Positions 36,133-49,364 are shown, counted from the first letter of the stretch. The stretch: 64,000 nucleotides of DNA from Archivesica marissinica (GCA_014843695.1 CM026390.1:95709708-95773707); one strand, 5' to 3'. A program made the numbers and translations. Notes: generated by a model from the letters alone, not told the origin.

Positions 36133-38210
36133 TTGGTTCATTTAGTCAGTATCTGGGATACTAGCTATCTCCAGCACATGGTGCATTTAGTCAGTATCTG
36201 GGATACTAGCTATCTCCAGCACATTGTGCATTTAGTCAGTATCTGGGATACTAGCTATCTCCAGCACATGGTGCATTTAGTCAGTATCTGGGATACCAGC
36301 TATCTCCAGCACATGGTGCATTTAGTCAGTATCTGGGATACTAGCTATCTCCAGCACATGGTGCATTTAGTCAGTATCTGGGATACTAGTGACCTCCAGC
36401 ACATGGTGCATTTAGTCAGTATCTGGGATACTAGCTATCTCCAGCACATGGTGCATTTAGTCAGTATCTGGGATACTAGTGACCTCCAGCACATGGTGCA
36501 TTTAGTCAGTATCTGGGATACTAGCTATCTCCAGCCCATGGTGCATTTAGTCAGTATCTGGGATACTAGCGACCTCCAGCCCATGGTGCATTTAGTCAGT
36601 ATCTGGGATACTAGCGACCTCCAGCCCATGGTGCATTTAGTCAGTATCTGGGATACTAGCGACCTCCAGCCCATGGTGCATTTAGTCAGTATCTGGGATA
36701 CTAGCGACCTCCAGCCCATGGTGCATTTAGTCAGTATCTGGGATACTAGCGACCTCCAGCCCATGGTGCATTTAGTCAGTATCTGGGATACTAGCGACCT
36801 CCAGCCCATGGTGCATTTAGTCAGTATCTGGGATACTAGCTATCTCCAGCACATGGTGCATTTAGTCAGTATCTGGGATACTAGCGACCTCCAGCCCATG
36901 GTGCATTTAGTCAGTATCTGGGATACTAGCTATCTCCAGCACATGGTGCATTTAGTCAGTATCTGGGATACTAGCTATCTCCAGCACATGGTGCATTTAG
37001 TCAGTATCTGGGATACTAGTGACCTCCAGCACATGGTGCATTTAGTCAGTATCTGGGATACTAGCTATCTCCAGCACATGGTGCATTTAGTCAGTATCTG
37101 GGATACTAGCTATCTCCAGCACATGGTGCATTTAGTCAGTATCTGGGATACTAGCTATCTCCAGCACATGGTGCATTTAGTCAGTATCTGGGATACTAGT
37201 GACCTCCAGCACATGGTGCATTTAGTCAGTATCTGGTATACTAGAGACCTCCAGCACATGGTGCATTTAGTCAGTATCTGGGATACTAGTGACCTCCAGC
37301 ACATTGTGCATTTAGTCAGTATCTGGGATACTAGCGACCTCCAGCACATTGTGCATTTAGTCAGTATCTGGGATACTAGAGACCTCCAGCACATGGTGCA
37401 TTTAGTCAGTATCTGGGATACTAGCTATCTCCAGCACATGGTGCATTTAGTCAGTATCTGGGATACTAGAGACCTCCAGCACATGGTGCATTTAGTCAGT
37501 ATCTGGGATACTAGCGATCTCCAGCACATGGTGCATTTAGTCAGTATCTGGGATACTAGCGACCTCCAGCCATGGTGCATTTAGTCAGTATCTGGGATAC
37601 TAGCTATCTCCAGCACATGGTGCATTTAGTCAGTATCTGGGATACTAGAGACCTCCAGCACATGGTGCATTTAGTCAGTATCTGGGATACTAGCTATCTC
37701 CAGCACATGGTGCATTTAGTCAGTATCTGGGATACTAGCGACCTCCAGCACATGGTGCATTTAGTCAGTATCTGGGATACTAGCGACCTCCAGCACATGG
37801 TGCATTTAGTCAGTATCTGGGATACTAGCGACCTCCAGCACATGGTGCATTTAGTCAGTATCTGGGATACTAGTGACCTCCAGCACATGGTGCATTTAGT
37901 CAGTATCTGGGATACTAGTGACCTCCAGCACATGGTGCATTTAGTCAGTATCTGGGATACTAGCTACCTCCAGCACATTGTGCATTTAGTCAGTATCTGG
38001 GATACTAGTGACCTCCAGCACATGGTGCATTTAGTCAGTATCTGGGATACTAGTGACCTCCAGCACATGGTGCATTTAGTCAGTATCTGGGATACTAGTG
38101 ACCTCCAGCACATGGTGCATTTAGTCAGTATCTGGGATACTAGCTACCTCCAGCACATTGTGCATTTAGTCAGTATCTGGGATACTAGCTACCTCCAGCA
38201 CATGGTGCAT
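36133..38210. repeat. 45-bp minisatellite, 46 copies
   Basis: Unit core tttagtcagtatctgggata then ctagctatctccagcacatg. The period, a multiple of 3, keeps a frame of 485 and then 218 codons open; one base lost near 37571 splits them. Unit variants (tatctc/gacctc, agcaca/agccca) occur in runs, e.g. agccca at 36530-36820. Confidence 0.97.
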
Positions 38211-38704
38211 TCTGTATTCGACCACTGAAGATACATATTTATTGCCTCCATGACAAAACAAGATGTTAGTTACAAATAATTAGCACAAATATCGTTGAAA
38301 TTATATTTCTAAACAAATTATGGAAATATTTAGCAAAACATGTGAACTATGAGAAAATAAAGGGAGCCTGTAGCACATTCCTGGAAATAATGTCACTTAT
38401 TAAAACTAACAACACAATCAACACAACAATTTGGTGAAACTCTTCAAAAATATTTTACATCAGAAACAAATTGATCAATATACATGTATCAACCTAAAAT
38501 AAGCCAGATTTGTTAGTTTTCTAACACATCCCCTCTCAAGTTTTATTGTGGCTTCATTCGACTTGTAAATATAACGTACATGTACATATTCTGAAGCTTA
38601 AAATAATGCACTTGGTTTCCCATAACAACTTAGTTTAAAGCCAAATACTACGCTAATAGTCAGGTCTCTAACGTGCCTTCTTGTGGTGTACCAGTATAAA
38701 TGAT
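38211..38704. other. Unique AT-rich sequence
   Basis: No feature recognised. Confidence 0.5.
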
Positions 38705-40905
38705 AAGAGTGCTATGGGGTATAGTGCAGTAATGTTGAGCACACAGCTACATGCCGAGGTTCAGGAGTGCTATGGGGTATAGTGCAGTAATGTTGAGCAC
38801 ACAGCTACATGCCGAGGTTCAGGAGTGCTATGGGGTATAGTGCAGTAATGTTGAGCACACAGCTACATGCCGAGGTTCAGGAGTGCTATGGGGTATAGTG
38901 CAGTAATGTTGAGCACACAGCTACATGCCGAGGTTCAGGAGTGCTATGGGGTATAGTGCAGTAATGTTGAGCACACAGCTACATGCCGAGGTTCAGGAGT
39001 GCTATGGGGTATAGTGCAGTAATGTTGAGCACACAGCTACATGCCGAGGTTCAGGAGTGCTATGGGGTATAGTGCAGTAATGTTGAGCACACAGCTACAT
39101 GCCGAGGTTCAGGAGTGCTATGGGGTATAGTGCAGTAATGTTGAGCACACAGCTACATGCCGAGGTTCAGGAGTGCTATGGGGTATAGTGCAGTAATGTT
39201 GAGCACACAGCTACATGCCGAGGTTCAGGAGTGCTATGGGGTATAGTGCAGTAATGTTGAGCACACAGCTACATGCCGAGGTTCAGGAGTGCTATGGGGT
39301 ATAGTGCAGTAATGTTGAGCACACAGCTACATGCCGAGGTTCAGGAGTGCTATGGGGTATAGTGCAGTAATGTTGAGCACACAGCTACATGCCGAGGTTC
39401 AGGAGTGCTATGGGGTATAGTGCAGTAATGTTGAGCACACAGCTACATGCCGAGGTTCAGGAGTGCTATGGGGTATAGTGCAGTAATGTTGAGCACACAG
39501 CTACATGCCGAGGTTCAGGAGTGCTATGGGGTATAGTGCAGTAATGTTGAGCACACAGCTACATGCCGAGGTTCAGGAGTGCTATGGGGTATAGTGCAGT
39601 AATGTTGAGCACACAGCTACATGCCGAGGTTCAGGAGTGCTATGGGGTATAGTGCAGTAATGTTGAGCACACAGCTACATGCCAAGGTTCAGGAGTGCTA
39701 TGGGGTATAGTGCAGTAATGTTGAGCACACAGCTACATGCCGAGGTTCAGGAGTGCTATGGGGTATAGTGCAGTAATGTTGAGCACACAGCTACATGCCG
39801 AGGTTCACGAGTGCTATGGGGTATAGTGTAGTGATGTTGAGCACACAGCTACATGCCGAGGTTCAGGAGTGCTATGGGGTATAGTGCAGTAATGTTGAGC
39901 ACACAGCTACATGCCGAGGTTCAGGAGTGCTATGGGGTATAGTGCAGTAATGTTGAGCACACAGCTACATGCCGAGGTTCAGGAGTGCTATGGGGTATAG
40001 TGCAGTAATGTTGAGCACACAGCTACATGCCGAGGTTCAGGAGTGCTATGGGGTATAGTGCAGTAATGTTGAGCACACAGCTACATGCCGAGGTTCAGGA
40101 GTGCTATGGGGTATAGTGCAGTAATGTTGAGCACACAGCTACATGCCGAGGTTCAGGAGTGCTATGGGGTATAGTGCAGTAATGTTGAGCACACAGCTAC
40201 ATGCCGAGGTTCAGGAGTGCTATGGGGTATAGTGCAGTAATGTTGAGCACACAGCTACATGCCGAGGTTCAGGAGTGCTATGGGGTATAGTGCAGTAATG
40301 TTGAGCACACAGCTACATGCCGAGGTTCAGGAGTGCTATGGGGTATAGTGCAGTAATGTTGAGCACACAGCTACATGCCAAGGTTCAGGAGTGCTATGGG
40401 GTATAGTGTAGTAATGTTGAGCACACAGCTACATGCCGAGGTTCAGGAGCGCTATGGGGTATAGTGCAGTGATGTTGAGCACACAGCTACATGCTGAGGT
40501 TCAGGAGTGCTATGGGGTATAGTGCAGTAATGTAGAGCACACAGCTACATGCCGAGGTTCAGGAGTGCTATGGGGTAGTGTAGTAATGTTGAGCACACAG
40601 TTTGATGCCGAGGTTCAGGAGTGCTATGGGGTATAGTGCAGTAATGTTGAGCACACAGCTACATGCCGAGGTTCAGGAGTGCTATGGGGTATAGTGCAGC
40701 AATGTAGAGCACACAGTTCGATGCCGAGGTTCAGGAGTGCTATGGGGTATAGTGCAGGAATGTTGAGCACACAGTTCGATGCCGAGGTTCATGAGTGCTA
40801 TGGGGTATAGTGCAGGAATGTTGAGCACACAGCTACATGCCGAGGTTCAGGAGTGCTATGGGGTATAGTGTAGTAATGTTGAGCACATAGTTCGATGGTA
40901 TAGTA
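38705..40905. repeat. 58-bp minisatellite, about 37 copies
   Basis: Unit core gtgctatggggtatagtgca with gttgagcacacagctacatg. The left 1.6 kb is nearly free of differences; substitutions and a two-base loss collect at the right end (40380-40900), as expected for decay at an array edge. Confidence 0.97.
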
Positions 40906-41029
40906 TATGTAATGTTAATATATGTAGTGTGAGAGTATATTGTTCTTAGCAATGGAATTCAAGAATACAATATCAATTCAAATCCTGTCCATAACAAGAG
41001 GTTCCAACTGTTCCTGGGTCGCTCAACCT

Positions 41030-41245
41030 GGTGAACATTAGGGGCTACCTTTCACTGGTGAACATTAGGGGTTTAGGGGCTACCTTTCACTGGTGAACAT
41101 TAGGGGTTTAGGAGCTACCTTTCACTGGTGAACATTAGGGGTTTAGGGGCTACCTTTCACTGGTGAACATTAGGGGTTTAGGGGCTATCTTTCACTGGTG
41201 AACATTAGGGGTTTAGGGGCTACCTTTCACTGGCGAACATGTAGC
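41030..41245. repeat. 35-bp minisatellite, about 6 copies
   Basis: Unit core ctacctttcactggtgaaca plus ttaggggtttagggg. Confidence 0.95.
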
Positions 41246-41544
41246 CCATAAACCCCTTCTAGGTGAATATTTTAGGCCCAAAACCAAATATTGGTATGTC
41301 TGAGTTGTGACCAATGTTGAACAAAAATTGAAGTGCAACAAATGTTTACAAGCTTTCCCTCTTATGTTGACCTAGTTATAAGACAATGGCAGATTATTGA
41401 CTCAAACCAAGCTGTCATTCAAATGTGATTTGTAACTAAGTTTGAACAAATTCAATAATGTTTCTTGTGTCTATAAGGCAAATATGGATGGAGAGACGGA
41501 CACCCGACGATCACAGTACCTCACAGTATTGTAATTACATGTAC
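41246..41544. other. Unique AT-rich sequence
   Basis: No feature recognised. Confidence 0.5.
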
Positions 41545-41965
41545 TGCTTCCAACTTAGTGATCAATGCACAATTTCTTTATGAAGTTGCTTCCAACTTAG
41601 TGATCAATGCACAATTCCGTTATGAAGTTGCTTCCAACCTAGTGATCAATGCACAATTCCTTTATGAAGTTGCTTCCAACCTAGTGATCAATGCACAATT
41701 CCTTTATGAAGTTGCTTCCAACCTAGTGATCAATGCACAATTCCTTTATGAAGTTGCTTCCAACCTAGTGATCAATGCACAATTCCTTTATGAAGTTGCT
41801 TCCAACCTAGTGATCAATGCACAATTCCTTTATGAAGTTGCTTCCAACCTAGTGATCAATGCACAATTCCTTTATGAAGTTGCTTCCAACCTAGTGATCA
41901 ATGCACAATTCCTTTATGAAGTTGCTTCCAACCTAGTGATCAATGCACAATTCCTTTATGAAGTC
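41545..41965. repeat. 42-bp minisatellite, 10 copies
   Basis: Unit core cctagtgatcaatgcacaat; nearly perfect. The + frame open across it (repeat of ASNLVINAQFLYEV) is not a gene. Confidence 0.95.
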
Positions 41966-42261
41966 TATGATATCTAACAATAATGTAGAAACAATGTACA
42001 TAAAACAATGTAACAAAAACCTAACATAAAAAATAGTTCATTACAACATATACAAGGTATGTTATATAAACAACAACTCCTCTGAAATATTCTATACAAC
42101 TGTACAAGAATTTGTAAATCCTATGTAATTGTTTATACCTATTCAATGTTTAAACAACAAAGAAATCAAAACAAAACCTTTCTTCAAGAAAGTTTCACTT
42201 CCGCATCATAAACTAATTTTTTAAAAGTTAATTGTCCATAAACACCTATATACCACCATCA
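41966..42261. other. Unique sequence, probable 3' UTR of the RING exon
   Basis: AT-rich sequence directly downstream, on the minus strand, of the RING stop codon. No poly(A) signal is assigned. Confidence 0.4.
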
Positions 42262-42438
42262 TTACAAATGGTAACTTACAGATGCCCGTTGTGTTATCTG
42301 TGATCCACATAGCGGACATTCGGTTTTCGATGGTGCACATTTCTCACACATTACACAGTGATTGCACGGTGATGTGGCTATACTTCGGTTTTTATCCTGA
42401 CATATAACACATTTCACTGCAGACTGCTTGTATATTAC
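42262..42438 (-). CDS. C-terminal C3HC4 RING-finger exon (E3 ubiquitin ligase type)
   Basis: Acceptor tttttatttgcag (minus strand) ends at 42439 and the frame runs from 42438 to a stop at 42262-42264. The Cys/His pattern is CxxC-x11-C-x-H-x3-CxxC-x6-CxxC, a complete C3HC4 RING. CAPSKTECPLCGSQI resembles the C-terminal RINGs of IAP, LRSAM1 and mind bomb ligases, which also end 10-15 residues after the last Cys, as here. Such RINGs bind E2 enzymes and promote ubiquitin transfer. A donor-like gtaagt at 42279 could instead make this an internal exon 42280-42438 of 53 codons. The exon enters at phase 0, the phase at which the last recognised sidekick exon (49365-49516) leaves, so the two could be spliced together. 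It may equally be the end of a separate gene whose other exons are missing or hidden near the assembly gap. Confidence 0.75.
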   Translation of the reverse strand, partial: VIYKQSAVKCVICQDKNRSIATSPCNHCVMCEKCAPSKTECPLCGSQITQRASVSYHL

Positions 42439-42484
42439 CTGCAAATAAAAACAACACAGCAGGATTATCACACAGATCACACAT

Positions 42485-42785
42485 CGCAGCACATCATGTC
42501 ATTGACAGCAACGTTGATACAGTAACTTCACACATCACATCAGGTCATTGACAGCAACGTTGATGCAGTAACTTCACACCACATCAGGTCATTGACAGCA
42601 ACGTTGATGCAGTAACTTCACACATCGCAGCATATCATGTCATTGACAGCAACGTTGATGCAGTAACTTCACACATCGCAGCACATCATGTCATTGACAG
42701 CAACATTGATGCAGTAGTTTCACACATAGCAGCACATCATGTCATTGACAACAGCAATGTTGATGCAGTAGTTTCACACAGCTGT
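42485..42785. repeat. About 50-bp minisatellite, 6 copies
   Basis: Unit core catgtcattgacagcaacgt followed by tgatgcagtaacttcacaca. Confidence 0.9.
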
Positions 42786-42839
42786 AATAAATTAATACGA
42801 GTAAAACCCCAAATAATGTGTTCGTAGCTGGTTATTGTG

Positions 42840-43348
42840 ACTGTATGTGTACATTTCTACCTGTATGTGTCCCAGGTAACGGTTTGATACCTCAAGTACA
42901 TTTCTACCTGCATGTGTCCCAGGTAATGGTTTGTCCCCTCAAGTACAGTTCTACCTGTATGTGTCCCAGGTAATGGCTTGATACCTCAAGTACATTTCTA
43001 CCTGTATGTGTCCCAGGTAACGGCTTGATACCTCAAGTACATTTCTACCTGTATGTGTCCCAGGTAATGGTTTGATACCTCAAGTACATTTCTACCTGTA
43101 TGTGTCCCAGGTAACAGTTTGTCCCCTCAAGTACATTTCTACCTGTATGTGTCCCAGGTAACAGTTTGTCCCCTCAAGTACATTTCTACCTGCATGTGTC
43201 CCAGGTAATGGTTTGTCCCCTCAAGTACATTTCTACCTGTATGTGTACCAGGTAACGGTTTGATACCTCAAGTACATTTCTACCTGTATGGGTTCCAGGT
43301 AACGGATTGATACCTCAAGTACATTTCTACCTGTATGTGTTCCAGGTT
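42840..43348. repeat. 47-bp minisatellite, about 11 copies
   Basis: Unit core acatttctacctgtatgtgt with cccaggtaa. On the minus strand each unit reads cacatacaggtag, the same 13 bases found at the acceptor of the SDK exon at 57647; this may be chance. Confidence 0.9.
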
Positions 43349-45954
43349 ATATACACAGCGTTACACAGAGTGACTAGAGTTGTAGGTCATACACAGTGTT
43401 ACACAGAGTGAATAGAGTTGCAGGTCATACACAGTGTTACACAGAGTGACTAAAGTTGTAGGTCATACACAGTGTTACACAGAGTGAATAGAGTTGCAGG
43501 TCATACACAGTGTTACACAGAGTGAATAGAGTTGCAGGTCATACACAGTGTTACACAGAGTGACTAGAGTTGTAGGGCATACACAGTGTTACACAGAGTG
43601 AATAGAGTTGTAGGTCATACAGTGTTACACAGAGTGACTAGAGTTGTAGGTCATACACAGTGTTACACAGAGTGACTAGAGTTGTAGGGCATACACAGTG
43701 TTACACAGAGTGAATAGAGTTGTAGGTCATACACAGTGTTACACAGAGTGAATAGAGTTGCAGGTCATACACAGTGCTACACAGAGTGAATAGACTTGTA
43801 GGTCATACACAGTGTTACACAGAGTGACTAGAGTTGTAGGTCATACACAATGTTTCACAGAGTGAATAGAGTTGCAGGTCATACACAGTGTTACACAGAG
43901 TGAATAGAGTTGCAGGTCATACACAGTGTTACACAGAGTGACTAGAGTTGCAGGTCATACACAGAGTGACTAGAGTTGCAGGTCATACACAGTGTTACAC
44001 AGAGTGACTAGAGTTGCAGGTCATACACAGTGATGCACACAGTGACTAGAGTTGCAGGTCATACACAGTGATGCACACAGTGACTAGAGTTGCAGGTCAT
44101 ACACAGTGATGCACACAGTGAATATAGTTGCAGGTCATACACAGTGATGCACACAGTGACTAGAGTTGCAGGTCATACACAGTGATGCACACAGTGACTA
44201 GAGTTGCAGGTCATACACAGTGTTACACAGAGTGAATAGAGTTGAAGGTCATACACAGTGTTACACAGAGTGACTAGAGTTGTAGGTCATACACAGTGTT
44301 ACACAGAGTGAATAGAGTTGCAGGTCATACACAGTGTTACACAGAGTGACTAGAGTTGTAGGTCATACACAGTGTTACACAGAGTGACTAGAGTTGTAGG
44401 GCATACACAGTGTTACACAGAGTGACTAGAGTTGTAGGGCATACACAGCGTTACACAGAGTGACTAGAGTTGTAGGTCATACACAGTGTTACACAGAGTG
44501 ACTAGAGTTGCAGGTCATACACAGTGTTACACAGAGTGACTACACAGTGTTACACAGAGTGAATAGAGTTGCAGGTCATACACAGTGTTACACAGAGTGA
44601 ATAGGGTTGCAGGTCATACACAGTGTTACACAGAGTGACTAGAGTTGTAGGGCATACACAGTGTTACACAGAGTGAATAGAGTTGTAGGTCATACACAGT
44701 GTTACACAGAGTGACTAGAGTTGTAGGTCATACACAGTGTTACACAGAGTGACTAGAGTTGTAGGGCATACACAGTGTTACACAGAGTGAATAGAGTTGT
44801 AGGTCATACACAGTGTTACACAGAGTGAATAGAGTTGCAGGTCATACACAGTGTTACACAGAGTGACTAAAGTTGTAGGTCATACACAGTGTTACACAGA
44901 GTGAATAGAGTTGCAGGTCATACACAGTGTTACACAGAGTGAATAGAGTTGCAGGTCATACACAGTGTTACACAGAGTGACTAGAGTTGTAGGGCATACA
45001 CAGTGTTACACAGAGTGAATAGAGTTGTAGGTCATACAGTGTTACACAGAGTGACTAGAGTTGTAGGTCATACACAGTGTTACACAGAGTGACTAGAGTT
45101 GTAGGGCATACACAGTGTTACACAGAGTGAATAGAGTTGTAGGTCATACACAGTGTTACACAGAGTGAATAGAGTTGCAGGTCATACACAGTGCTACACA
45201 GAGTGAATAGACTTGTAGGTCATACACAGTGTTACACAGAGTGACTAGAGTTGTAGGTCATACACAATGTTTCACAGAGTGAATAGAGTTGCAGGTCATA
45301 CACAGTGTTACACAGAGTGAATAGAGTTGCAGGTCATACACAGTGTTACACAGAGTGACTAGAGTTGCAGGTCATACACAGAGTGACTAGAGTTGCAGGT
45401 CATACACAGTGTTACACAGAGTGACTAGAGTTGCAGGTCATACACAGTGATGCACACAGTGACTAGAGTTGCAGGTCATACACAGTGATGCACACAGTGA
45501 CTAGAGTTGCAGGTCATACACAGTGATGCACACAGTGAATATAGTTGCAGGTCATACACAGTGATGCACACAGTGACTAGAGTTGCAGGTCATACACAGT
45601 GATGCACACAGTGACTAGAGTTGCAGGTCATACACAGTGTTACACAGAGTGAATAGAGTTGAAGGTCATACACAGTGTTACACAGAGTGACTAGAGTTGT
45701 AGGTCATACACAGTGTTACACAGAGTGAATAGAGTTGCAGGTCATACACAGTGTTACACAGAGTGACTAGAGTTGTAGGGCATACACAGTGTTACACAGA
45801 GTGACTAGAGTTGTAGGGCATACACAGCGTTACACAGAGTGACTAGAGTTGTAGGTCATACACAGTGTTACACAGAGTGACTAGAGTTGCAGGTCATACA
45901 CAGTGTTACACAGAGTGAATAGAGTTGCAGGTCATACACAGTGTTACACAGAGT
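43349..45954. repeat. 38-bp minisatellite with a 1417-bp higher-order repeat
   Basis: Unit core tacacagtgttacacagagt. Marker variants recur at a fixed 1417-bp offset: ctaaagttg at 43450 and 44867, the shortened gtcatacagtg at 43614 and 45031, and acagtgctac at 43771 and 45188. The array runs into the N gap. Confidence 0.95.
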
Positions 45955-46954
45955 NNNNNNNNNNNNNNNNNNNNNNNNNNNNNNNNNNNNNNNNNNNNNN
46001 NNNNNNNNNNNNNNNNNNNNNNNNNNNNNNNNNNNNNNNNNNNNNNNNNNNNNNNNNNNNNNNNNNNNNNNNNNNNNNNNNNNNNNNNNNNNNNNNNNNN
46101 NNNNNNNNNNNNNNNNNNNNNNNNNNNNNNNNNNNNNNNNNNNNNNNNNNNNNNNNNNNNNNNNNNNNNNNNNNNNNNNNNNNNNNNNNNNNNNNNNNNN
46201 NNNNNNNNNNNNNNNNNNNNNNNNNNNNNNNNNNNNNNNNNNNNNNNNNNNNNNNNNNNNNNNNNNNNNNNNNNNNNNNNNNNNNNNNNNNNNNNNNNNN
46301 NNNNNNNNNNNNNNNNNNNNNNNNNNNNNNNNNNNNNNNNNNNNNNNNNNNNNNNNNNNNNNNNNNNNNNNNNNNNNNNNNNNNNNNNNNNNNNNNNNNN
46401 NNNNNNNNNNNNNNNNNNNNNNNNNNNNNNNNNNNNNNNNNNNNNNNNNNNNNNNNNNNNNNNNNNNNNNNNNNNNNNNNNNNNNNNNNNNNNNNNNNNN
46501 NNNNNNNNNNNNNNNNNNNNNNNNNNNNNNNNNNNNNNNNNNNNNNNNNNNNNNNNNNNNNNNNNNNNNNNNNNNNNNNNNNNNNNNNNNNNNNNNNNNN
46601 NNNNNNNNNNNNNNNNNNNNNNNNNNNNNNNNNNNNNNNNNNNNNNNNNNNNNNNNNNNNNNNNNNNNNNNNNNNNNNNNNNNNNNNNNNNNNNNNNNNN
46701 NNNNNNNNNNNNNNNNNNNNNNNNNNNNNNNNNNNNNNNNNNNNNNNNNNNNNNNNNNNNNNNNNNNNNNNNNNNNNNNNNNNNNNNNNNNNNNNNNNNN
46801 NNNNNNNNNNNNNNNNNNNNNNNNNNNNNNNNNNNNNNNNNNNNNNNNNNNNNNNNNNNNNNNNNNNNNNNNNNNNNNNNNNNNNNNNNNNNNNNNNNNN
46901 NNNNNNNNNNNNNNNNNNNNNNNNNNNNNNNNNNNNNNNNNNNNNNNNNNNNNN
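45955..46954. other. Assembly gap, exactly 1000 N
   Basis: A round 1000 N is normally a placeholder of unknown true length. The arrays on its two sides are unrelated (38-bp and 52-bp units), so unseen sequence, perhaps with exons, lies between them. Confidence 1.
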
Positions 46955-48372
46955 TTAATATAACATTCCACAGGTTAATCAATAGTATATCAACATTGTG
47001 TTTGATTTAATATAACATTCCACAGGTTAATCAATAGTATATCAACATTGTGTTTGATTTAATATAACATTCCACAGGTTAATCAATAGTATATCAACAT
47101 TGTGTTTGATTTAATATAACATTCCACAGGTTAATCAATAGTATATCAACATTGTGTTTGATTAATATAACATTCCACAGGTTAATCAATAGTATATCAA
47201 CATTGTGTTTGATTAAATATAACATTCCACAGGTTAATCAATAGTATATCAACATTGTGTTTGATTAAATATATTCCACAGGTTAATCAATAGTATCAAC
47301 ATTGTGTTTGATTTAATATAACATTCCACAGGTTAATCAATAGTATATCAACATTGTGTTTGATTTAATATAACATTCCACAGGTTAATCAATAGTATAT
47401 CAACATTGTGTTTGATTTAATATAACATTCCACAGGTTAATCAATAGTATATCAACATTGTGTTTGATTTAATATAACATTCCACAGGTTAATCAATAGT
47501 ATATCAACATTGTGTTTGATTTAATATAACATTCCACAGGTTAATCAATAGTATATCAACATTGTGTTTGATTAATATAACATTCCACAGGTTAATCAAT
47601 AGTATATCAACATTGTGTTTGATTTAATATAACATTCCACAGGTTAATCAATAGTATATCAACATTGTGTTTGATTTAATATAACATTCCACAGGTTAAT
47701 CAATAGTATATCAACATTGTGTTTGATTTAATATAACATTCCACAGGTTAATCAATAGTATATCAACATTGTGTTTGATTAATATAAATTCCACAGGTTA
47801 ATCAATAGTATATCAACATTGTGTTTGATATAGTATATCAACATTGTGTTTGATTTAATATAACATTCCACAGGTTAATCAATAGTATATCAACATTGTG
47901 TTTGATTTAATATAACATTCCACAGGTTAATCAATAGTATATCAACATTGTGTTTGATTTAATATAACATTCCACAGGTTAATCAATAGTATATCATCAT
48001 TGTGTTTGATTTAATATAACATTCCACAGGTTAATCAATAGTATATCAACATTGTGTTTGATTTAATATAACATTCCACAGGTTAATCAATAGTATATCA
48101 ACATTGTGTTTGATTTAATATAACATTCCACAGGTTAATCAATAGTATATCAACATTGTGTTTGATTAATATAACATTCCACAGGTTAATCAATAGTATA
48201 TCAACATTGTGTTTGATTTAATATAATATTCCACAGGTTAATCAATAGTATATCATCATTGTGTTTGATTAATATAACATTCCACAGGTTAATCAATAGT
48301 ATATCAACATTGTGTTTGATTAATATAACATTCCACAGGTTAATCAATAGTATATCAACATTGTGTTTGATT
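46955..48372. repeat. 52-bp minisatellite, about 27 copies
   Basis: Unit core cattccacaggttaatcaat plus agtatatcaacattgtgttt. Length variants come from loss of ttt/aa near the unit junction; one truncated unit is near 47828. Confidence 0.97.
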
Positions 48373-49070
48373 TCATAACATACATGTCAAAACAATAATA
48401 CTGTTTGTTGAATCTTATTACATTTTCATGTGTAGGACTACAATGTAGTTTCACTTTGAACTAATGATCAAATGTTTAATTACAGCTTATCCTATAAGAT
48501 TGATACATTTTAAAATTAGAAGTCCTTTAACCCTTTCAACACCAAGTAACTGACATGGACTGGTCCATGATATTCTTAGACCAATAAATCAATAACAAAA
48601 TTACATTTGAATCAGTTCATTTATCAAAATGGGTAAAAAAATTCTAAAAATAGTAATATTACCTGAAAAAAGTGCAGATCCTGATGAGACGGCTCGTCAC
48701 GAGCCAGCTCATCTGGATCTACACTTTTTTGTAAGCCAATTTAGAGGTCTGTGGTGTTGAAAGGGTTAAATTATATAACATACAATAGTTGGTACATGGC
48801 TATGTGCAACAAAAAACAACTTGTACCGTAATACATTGTGGTTGGAAAATATATATTTTTTTATTTAATCATATCTGATTGCAAATAAATAGTACATTAT
48901 GTCATACACATAAAGATACAATACATAGCATGAAAATACAAATGGTTTGGAACACACGTTTTAACAACATAGACAACGGCCCGCACCAGAAAGTCAAGCT
49001 AACGTTTGATTAAATGAAATGACTTGAGTTATTGGAAAATACCATAGCAGTATAGTAACAGTTGTGTATT
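48373..49070. other. Unique AT-rich sequence around a MITE and a dispersed repeat
   Basis: No exon recognised. The segment 48862-48995 (tgaaaatacaaatggtttgg, caacggcccgcaccagaaa) has a diverged copy at 52026-52155. Confidence 0.6.
48527..48769. mobile_element. piggyBac-like MITE, copy 2 (TTAA target)
   Basis: Begins ttaaccctttcaacacca and ends tggtgttgaaagggttaa, an exact 18-bp inverted pair bordered by TTAA. It is the reverse complement of the element at 35384-35624 with scattered substitutions. Confidence 0.9.
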
Positions 49071-49312
49071 ATAAACTTTTACAAAGATTGCGAATCAAGT
49101 GTGAACAACTTGTATTAATCACTCTCGTTGGCGCGGATGAAAGCATATTATGTGCCATTCATGTGGGAGGAAACCGGAGTACCCGGAGAAAACCCACCTA
49201 TCCAATTTGGCGACAACCGTACCATATCACATACTTCCCGGTCCAAGAATCGAACCCTGTTTGCATTGATGAGAAGCGAGCATGTTAACCACTGCATCAC
49301 CCGGACAGCCTT
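49071..49312 (-). mobile_element. SINE family D
   Basis: Minus-strand copy: tRNA-like head with gcagtggttaacatgctcgc, cacccatcaatgcaaacagggttcg-type B region, body with ccgggtactccggtttcctc, and tail gagagtgattaatacaagtt. Confidence 0.8.
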
Positions 49313-49364
49313 TGTGTGTTAATATATATTTAATACAACAATACCTTGCATATATATTATTTAC

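Noticed and set aside
36127..38228. 485- and 218-codon frames with a 15-residue repeat
   Set aside because: Period 45 keeps the frame by arithmetic. Synonymous and non-synonymous changes look equally common and no gene structure surrounds it.
42274..42280. Donor gtaagt inside the RING exon
   Set aside because: It would make the exon internal, but no downstream exon is visible, and C-terminal RINGs of this type normally end 10-15 residues after the last Cys, as the read-through frame does. Kept as an alternative only.
42840..43348. Array derived from the SDK acceptor at 57647
   Set aside because: A 13-base match (cacatacaggtag) is shared, but the array is 14 kb away and the rest of the unit does not match, so chance is likely.
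45868..47010. Frames of 340-367 codons across the gap
   Set aside because: They are open only because N bases do not spell stops.
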